Of a stretch of 64,000 nt of DNA, positions 61,501-64,000 are shown piece after piece. The number at the start of each line of letters is the position of its first letter. Within the stretch, counting starts at the first letter, position 1. Origin of the DNA: Cordilura impudica (Eukaryota > Arthropoda > Insecta > Diptera > Scathophagidae); assembly GCA_963682025.1 (NCBI GenBank), contig OY821517.1, positions 51,844,162 to 51,908,161 of the forward strand, in the 5' to 3' direction. The position numbers and the translations under genes are program-made. Below the pieces are notes generated by a model. It saw nothing but the letters and a program-made list of their open reading frames with translations, was not told the origin of the DNA and did no database searches.

Positions 61501-61924
61501 CCCGGCTTAAATGTCATATATGATAGTTTAGCAAGCATAAGAAATTTCAATAGCTCCGCTACTGCAACGGAATTAATAAGCTTAGGTTCTTTGTTGGGCA
61601 ATATAAATCGGGAGGATTTCTATACCTACCGGGGTTCCTTAACAACACCACCTTGTTCTGAAGCAGTTACTTGGATAATATTTACTGATGTTTTACCCAT
61701 ATCTGTGACAGAGGTAATATAAAATTAACTTTTAAAAATATAAATATCTTAGATAATATTATTTATTTAATTTAATTTTAATTAAGCTACCAAAATTTTG
61801 GAATATCTTAGATGATCGAGGCAAGAATTTTGTCAATGTTAGACCTATACAAGATAATGGTTTTCGTAAGGTTTATCATAGTGTGCCACCTGAGAGATAC
61901 AATTATTTTGGTTGGTCTAAATAG
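37522..61924 (+). CDS. Secreted alpha-carbonic anhydrase (distal copy)
   Basis: Second zinc carbonic anhydrase, predicted extracellular. Exons: 37522-37585, 45230-45324, 60992-61082, 61159-61421, 61483-61713 and 61787-61924. Phases are 1, 0, 1, 0, 0 and the product is 293 aa. Residues 7-21 form a hydrophobic signal segment (RLLLLLPLAV). Motifs are WYNDFPQCKGQKQSPI, NNGH with shuttle H82, IHFHWG (zinc ligands H114, H116), GSEH (E126), EMHIVH (zinc ligand H139) and SLTTPPC (T225). C39 and C229 form the expected extracellular disulfide. Exons 3 and 4 have the same lengths (91 and 263 nt) and phases as in the proximal paralogue. The intron at 61714-61786 is absent from that paralogue, where the same region is one exon. 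Introns 1 and 2 are 7.6 and 15.7 kb and packed with transposons. Exon 1 is the least certain: it is assigned by phase, signal peptide and donor only. Confidence 0.88.
37586..38578. other. Start of intron 1, distal carbonic anhydrase
   Basis: Unique-looking AT-rich intron. Two weakly similar stretches (38100-38230 and 38265-38400, with CAGCCTTTC/CACCTTCC and TTATGCGTTTTGC/TTATGCTTTGC) suggest an old local duplication. Confidence 0.4.
38579..38936 (+). mobile_element. Family B copy 4
   Basis: Starts ACTAGTAGATTCCAGCGCTC and ends CCTATTAATATTATAGATTAG. It carries ACCAACACTTTTATGGTTTA, a segment deleted from copies 1 and 5. Confidence 0.85.
38985..39130 (+). mobile_element. Family C fragment
   Basis: Contains TTCTTGATCCTTATAACAAA and GTCTGTCTGTCCGTCTGTG, then GGACATCACCATCACG. 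It is a diverged central piece of family C. Confidence 0.55.
39415..39890 (+). repeat. About 115-bp GTGACTGTGCGTGACT tandem repeat
   Basis: Four units, each with GTGACTGTGCGTGACTA, AAAATTAAT or AAAGTTAATC, ACAGCAAGTCTATGGACCAA and TTTCAGATCGATCGGATGAG. The last unit is followed by GACCCACGACAAACAGACAG. A single inverse unit lies at 62940-63085. Confidence 0.85.
39950..40219 (+). mobile_element. Family B copy 5, internally deleted
   Basis: Starts TAGCAGATTCCAGTCCTCGA, loses the segment after AGCATTGTATAA, and resumes at ATATACGTTCGGTCAAAATC up to TATTAATATTATA. Confidence 0.8.
40305..40645 (+). repeat. Family D copy 1
   Basis: About 340 bp shared at roughly 90 percent with 48522-48865. Landmarks are TCTGCATGACAGGTTATACA, CTGTTTCGGGAAGAGTCA and ATTTGCTGAAAACAACCAAA. 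No coding capacity or clear terminal repeats. Confidence 0.8.
40646..41133 (+). mobile_element. Family A copy 8, 5'-truncated
   Basis: Begins at CAATATTTTTGTTTTTTGAT, directly after family D, and extends to the family tail. The segment around GGACACACAG is deleted just before the GGAC run. Confidence 0.85.
41134..41980. other. Intron 1 sequence, nothing recognised
   Basis: AT-rich intron DNA between repeat copies. No gene or repeat boundary was seen. Confidence 0.4.
41982..42360 (+). mobile_element. Family B copy 6
   Basis: Starts ACTAGCAGATTCCAGCACTC and ends GCCTAGCCTATTAATATTAT then AGATT. The central region is diverged (GGTCATAACTCCAAAAAAAT in place of the usual sequence). Confidence 0.85.
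42361..43090. other. Intron 1 sequence, nothing recognised
   Basis: AT-rich. An open frame at 42782-43069 has no domain, no splice context and ordinary intron composition, so no gene is called. Confidence 0.4.
43095..43568. repeat. Tandem duplication of about 278 bp
   Basis: Two diverged copies share TTCCAAATGTAAATA or TTTCAAATGTAAATA near the start and ATGTCAATCGAGATTGC, CAGTTTATATTCAATATTAA at the end. Each contains an internal inverted TTTACATTTGG. Confidence 0.7.
43569..43925 (+). mobile_element. Family B copy 7
   Basis: Starts CACTATTAGATTCCAGCACT, lacks the CGAAATTCGAGCGC segment, and ends CCTATTAATATTATAGATT. Confidence 0.82.
44295..44651 (-). CDS. Unrecognised minus-strand open frame, possible exon
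   Basis: A frame of up to 118 codons on the minus strand. It contains TTCTTTCTTGTAG, a good splice acceptor, so the real coding part may start near 44622 (NNLKADVETKLYAPTNRF), continue through FYPATRKFSLGCCKECILSP and stop after KVFKVFK. Composition is less AT-biased in codon position than the surroundings, and cysteines cluster at CCKEC. I found no partner exon upstream, so it may be an orphan exon, a pseudogene piece or chance. It lies in intron 1 of the distal carbonic anhydrase. Confidence 0.3.
   Translation of the reverse strand: MLYYFLSCRNNLKADVETKLYAPTNRFCKSNQNFLGSGISSIEFYPATRKFSLGCCKECILSPQPYFKSKDAQNQPIVNLKQLNLFTLPDAYKRLAFLKTISSFVIYAKLRKVFKVFK
44775..44802. repeat. GT microsatellite
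   Basis: An uninterrupted run of about ten GT units followed by GGGTGAGTTTGTG. Confidence 0.85.
45587..46442 (+). mobile_element. Family A copy 9, with internal duplication
   Basis: Palindromic head near 45600 (GGCGGTCTAGACCGACT, one mismatch breaks the palindrome). AAAGTGATTCTGAGTCGATC occurs twice (46260-46280 and about 46322-46342) with the intervening GGTCTAGGTCA, a local duplication of about 62 bp. Confidence 0.85.
46474..46660 (+). mobile_element. Family A copy 10, 5' fragment
   Basis: Begins ACAAGTAAGAAAGTTATAG with a diverged head (AGTCGGCTTAGGCCAACT). It decays before the central region. Confidence 0.65.
47012..47813 (+). mobile_element. Family A copy 11, full length
   Basis: Complete from ACATGTAAGAAAATTATAG to TACATAGTGGTATAGGGTA. 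The microsatellite part reads GACGGACGGACACACGGACG. Confidence 0.88.
48105..49147. mobile_element. Fold-back structure interrupted by family D
   Basis: 48105-48232 (TTGTATAGTAGAGCGACTCA to GAGCTGGACCGTTTTTAAAA) is inverted at 49005-49147. The spacer contains family D copy 2 (48522-48865). It may be an element with short arms that received an insertion. Open frames here are not supported as genes. Confidence 0.65.
48522..48865 (+). repeat. Family D copy 2
   Basis: Same landmarks as 40305-40645, with small deletions near AGCAGTAGTTTGG. Here it is not followed by family A. Confidence 0.8.
49458..49704. mobile_element. MITE E copy 2
   Basis: 247 bp, the inverse of 12103-12349. Ends are CTGTGGTCACAAGCATTAAC and the inverse of CTGTGGTCACACGCGATAAC. 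Flanks are AATT on both sides. Confidence 0.8.
50433..51234 (-). mobile_element. Family A copy 12, inverse, full length
   Basis: Begins TTATACCCTATACCACTATG and ends at the palindrome followed by ATTTTCTTACTTGTT. Contains CCGTCCGTCCGTCCTCTGTG. Confidence 0.88.
51435..52268. mobile_element. Fold-back element with 255-bp arms
   Basis: Ends ACACAAGGGAACAA and the inverse TTGTTCCCTTGTGT. The arms (51435-51690 and 52010-52268) are over 90 percent alike, through CTATCAGCTCGACTTTTC, CCGTTATGTCCAAA and TCAGAGATATCGTGGAAG. The unique centre is about 320 bp. TA adjoins both ends, which would fit a Tc1/mariner-type duplication, but this is not decisive. Confidence 0.8.
52890..53679 (-). mobile_element. 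Family A copy 13, inverse
   Basis: Begins ATACCCTATACCACTATGTG. Long GTCCGTCCGTCCGTCCGTCC run at 53025-53055. The CCTATGGGACAACTCTTAGTCAT segment is missing (joined as CCCTTTGACCCCATATAGAG), the same deletion as in the copy at 55355. Confidence 0.87.
54157..54960. mobile_element. Element with GGGGCATTTGTTC arrays and 8-bp duplications
   Basis: Flanked by TTTTTAAA at 54149-54156 and 54961-54968. The ends are GGTGCTGCGAACTTAAGCCC and the inverse of TGGCGCTGCGAACTTAGGCC. Subterminal regions contain many copies of GGGGCATTTGTTCATTTTT and GGGGCGTAAGTTCATTTTT in both orientations. The core 54432-54720 has more balanced composition and a short plus-strand frame (MLPEEKNIFEEYPNIDNP) that I do not recognise. 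The 8-bp duplication suggests hAT or P-type insertion. Confidence 0.78.
55355..56142 (+). mobile_element. Family A copy 14
   Basis: ACAAGTAAG head and perfect palindrome; tail ATAGTGGTATAGGGTATAA. It shares the deletion after AGCTCTATATGGGGTCAAAG with the inverse copy at 52890-53679, so these two are closer to each other than to the rest. Confidence 0.88.
56361..56588. mobile_element. Putative MITE with CACACAGAAAA ends
   Basis: 228 bp starting CACACAGAAAACAGATTC and ending as the inverse of CACACAGAAAAAATATTC. TA flanks both ends. Internal CCAACCGAATTG occurs near both ends in opposite orientation. A diverged relative may be at 15780-15965. Confidence 0.6.
56889..57243 (+). pseudogene. RING-finger protein pseudogene
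   Basis: Two overlapping frames contribute. The first gives EDANEVIHFIQNSAIYIASF. After a shift near 57055 the second gives NPRNTVLFPCNHIKLCLECY and then PYCRQVVASSSK. This is the second half of a C3HC4 RING (C-x-H-x3-C-x2-C then C-x2-C) of the kind found at the C-terminus of E3 ubiquitin ligases. The first cysteine pair is degraded and an insertion (HILY) sits between the last cysteines. No introns are visible and an A-rich stretch follows, so a retroposed copy is possible. The parent gene is unknown. Confidence 0.65.
57340..57453 (+). mobile_element. Family C copy 2, segment 1 of 3
   Basis: From TTTGTGATTCCATAAAGTCT to TCGATATAGAGATGTCTGTG. It is cut by the R1-like element; the next segment is 59806-59866 and the last 60660-60940. 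Confidence 0.7.
57622..58397 (-). mobile_element. Family A copy 15, inverse, inside R1-like element
   Basis: Begins TTATACCCTATACCACTATG and ends with the palindrome then TTTCTTACTTGTT. GC-rich retrotransposon sequence flanks it on both sides. It lacks the GCCATGGGATGAACGC segment. Confidence 0.88.
59009..59800 (-). pseudogene. R1-type reverse transcriptase fragment
   Basis: The frame 59800-59375 gives FPERWKKQKLVPKPDK, SSYRPIYLLDTIGKLLE, QYGFRKARSTKDAI and VEITLDIKNAFNRAGWNHI. After a shift, 59335-59009 gives LGSVLGPLLWNVMYNQILEL and IIGFADDIALVVSARFLDE. FADD is the catalytic box, and GSVLGPLLWNVMY is characteristic of the R1 clade. The QG of the PQGSVLGP box and the bases around 59355 are disrupted, so the protein is not intact. 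Confidence 0.85.
59806..59866 (+). mobile_element. Family C copy 2, segment 2 of 3
   Basis: GTCTGTCTGTCCATCGGTCT then GTTGAAATCACACTCATTCA. It is followed at once by the head of a family A copy. Confidence 0.75.
59867..60657 (+). mobile_element. Family A copy 16, inside family C
   Basis: Head AGTAAGAAAATTATAGTC at 59868; the tail is altered to AACATAGGGTATAGGGTAT. Family C sequence continues on the right with AACTGAGTAAAGTTAG. Confidence 0.87.
60660..60940 (+). mobile_element. Family C copy 2, segment 3 of 3
   Basis: Carries ATTGTTTGTCATTATGTTGA, AAAACCCAGGTGGAGGGTAT and AACACTCTTACTTGTT, matching 23710-23985 in order. Confidence 0.78.
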
Positions 61925-62930
61925 TTTTGCTGCAATTCCTCCTTAGCTAAATTTATTTTTAATTTTCATTTATAAGCGTAATTTTCATTGTAGTTACTAC
62001 GAGTATTTTTAAAATTATTAAATAAGTCATTGTACAAATCTTTGTAGTTTTAATATTTATAATTAAAAGAAAATTATGTATTTCCAACAAAAAGAAATAG
62101 TTTTTAAGTAGTCAGATATTAAACTCTTCTAGCCATGTCTTAAGTAGTCCAAGTTCAACGGCGTTATAAACTAAGCAAAATCATAGCCCTACATTCATTT
62201 TATCTATACACATACGTACTCGTATTATCCACGAGTATGTCGATGAATGTTAAGCTACATACATATACATATATGTATTTACTCATATGCATATGCATAC
62301 ATATATTAATAGTAAAATAAATAAACTTTAAATGATTTATAACTCTAATAAAAAGTGTCATTTTTCTTATGATTATTTTGTGATTATTGTGTGTTCAGCT
62401 TTGTTGGTCGTTGCACATTAATTTTATAGTAACATTTGCTATTTGTTTTAGACATTTGCACAGTGTAAGGTATTTGAAAATATTAAAATGACTTTAAGGA
62501 AAAAATTTCCGGTAGACAACTTCTCAAAAGTTTATTAATAGAGCTATCATCGGTTTTATGCCTGAATGACATAAATGTTTACAGGTTTGTTTCCTAAATC
62601 TTTTGGTTATATTCCTAGCAAAAAAGACCATCCGAAGAATTGAAATGTACAGATGTCATCCTTCGATCCGGATGTTGTGAAAATTTGCATCGGATCCAGT
62701 GGATATAACATGGTCTTCTCATAGGATGGAATTTGTTTGTTTTTTATGGATTGTGTCAGGTGTGTTTTAACTACTGCTTAAGTAGTCATGATAAATCAAT
62801 TCTTCTGAATATATATTTTTATGAGTACTTCATGGTACTTTATTTCAATTTAAACTTCGAGTTTTTAATATAAATTTTTCTTTTCTTTTCCCAATTTTAA
62901 TTTTTTTAACCTAAAATCAATTTTTAAACT
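61925..62930. other. 3' flank of distal carbonic anhydrase
   Basis: The 3' UTR and beyond. AATAAATAAA near 62317-62326 is a good poly(A) candidate and would give a UTR of about 400 nt. Alternating ATATGCATATGCATACATAT occurs near 62265-62305. No further gene was seen. Confidence 0.45.
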
Positions 62931-62939
62931 CTTTCTTTT

Positions 62940-63085
62940 AACTCAATCTCTCTGTCTGTCGTGGGGCAACCCCATTCCCCCTTATACAATTGATCTGAAA
63001 CTTGGCCCATAGTCTTGTTGTGACTACAGATAAATTTTGGGGTAGTCACGCGCAGTCACTCGTGGTCACGTACAGTCACGGAGTG
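62940..63085 (-). repeat. Inverse single unit of the 39415-39890 repeat
   Basis: CTGTCTGTCGTGGGGCAACC, TTGATCTGAAACTTGGCCCA, TAGTCTTGTTGTGACTACAG and GTACAGTCACGGAGTGATCT are the reverse complement of the last unit at 39775-39890. Confidence 0.8.
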
Positions 63086-63384
63086 ATCTAAATATCATTT
63101 CAATAAATTAATTAATAAAAAAAAAAGTAAATAGTCTTATAATTTTGTACCACCTGTTAAATGAAAAAAAAAATTTTAACAAAAAATAAAATTTGTTTAT
63201 ATTGTATTAAATATAAAAACTAATTAATCTACATGTTTTCATAAAATAACAAATAAATTTGAGGAATTTTATGAATATATTAAATTTGTTTTATTAAAAC
63301 AAAATCCTGATGAAGAAAATATTTGTAGATTTTCATAAAGAGTCAATTTAACATCAAGAGTATCCAACGGGTTAATTGCAGTCC

Positions 63385-63890
63385 AGAATATTATTTTTTA
63401 GAATTACTAAAATATTATCAACAAGTTTTATCGAAATACTTTCACAAATATATATTATTTCGATATTTGGTTTTAAAAAAAAATGTAAATTTCCTTAAAT
63501 TTGACCTTTGGCCATAAGAGGGACAATTTATAGTGTTTCGATTTAACCTTAATTTAAAAGATTGAGAACCTATATCAAGTAGTATAATATTTTGGCAAAA
63601 GATATTTGAAATATGAAAACACCAAAAAGATGTAGACTAAAAGTTGAAAAAGTATGAAAAATCACATATTTCTTCAAATCCGCTAAAATAAAAACGCTGC
63701 CCTTGCCAAAGTAAGAACAAGATACCTACAATATTTGGCATTTTTAATCACATATATTTTGTTAATAAGATTTTAAAGCCCAATCGTTGACCTCGGTAAA
63801 TTTCTTGAACAAAATTTTTGAAAAAGTAAAATTGGAGATTTTGAAATAGTGCTAAATAATACGTTTCGTTTTGACATTAATTTACATTAA
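63385..63890 (-). mobile_element. Loop segment of the 21788-23262 fold-back element
   Basis: Matches 22265-22790 in inverse orientation (for example ACACCAAAAAGATGT, AATCCGCTAAAATAAAAACG, AATTTCTTGAACAAAATTTT). The long arms seen in the other copy are absent. Confidence 0.75.
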
Positions 63891-64000
63891 ATTAGCCAAA
63901 ATGAGTTATAGCTGCTTCAATAAAAATGCTATTAGACTGCAATTAACAGTGCTAAGAAAAAGGGTTAAATTTGTGTAGGGTTCGGATTTTAAGGTGAGGA

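Overview
The window looks like AT-rich nuclear DNA from a higher (probably calyptrate) fly. The evidence is small GT-AG introns of about 70 nt in one gene, very large transposon-filled introns in the others, insect-type secreted alpha-carbonic anhydrases, a MADF-BESS gene, and R1-clade, mariner, Tc1 and hAT remnants. I see no bacterial-style operons, tRNA, rRNA or CRISPR array. Species-level assignment is inference only.

Three apparently intact genes all lie on the + strand. (1) 1808-5243: a MADF-BESS protein, modelled here as 21 exons and 658 codons. Its middle is a tandem array of 15 symmetric 69-nt exons, each followed by an intron of 71-72 nt, in a 141-bp unit. This is the most unusual object in the window. 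(2) 8406-19514: a secreted alpha-carbonic anhydrase in five exons, 303 aa. (3) 37522-61924: a second secreted alpha-carbonic anhydrase in six exons, 293 aa. The two enzymes share intron positions and phases and are tandem paralogues. Both keep the three zinc histidines, the proton-shuttle histidine and the cysteine pair typical of extracellular members.

The rest is mostly mobile DNA. The commonest repeat (family A) is about 790 bp, has a palindromic head built on AGTCGGTCTAGACCGACT, and appears about 17 times on both strands. Family B (about 370 bp) appears seven times and family C (about 450 bp) at least four times. Individually delimited insertions are: a 5'-truncated non-LTR element with a 13-bp target duplication (12754-15394); a transposon with arms of about 480 bp and a broken transposase inserted in a family B copy (29180-32394); a complete-ended but decayed hAT element with an 8-bp duplication (33924-36501); a TTAA-flanked element (27969-28975); an element with 8-bp duplications and reiterated GGGGCATTTGTTC-like motifs (54157-54960); several fold-back elements; and a small pair of matched MITEs. 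The second intron of the distal carbonic anhydrase carries a nested stack: family C, split by an R1-like retrotransposon that is itself split by family A, and split again by another family A copy.

Other remnants are a RING-finger pseudogene (56889-57243), a mariner fragment (7400-7862) and a Tc1-like fragment (33357-33640). Gene models are inferred from splice signals, reading phase and protein motifs. No expression evidence was available.
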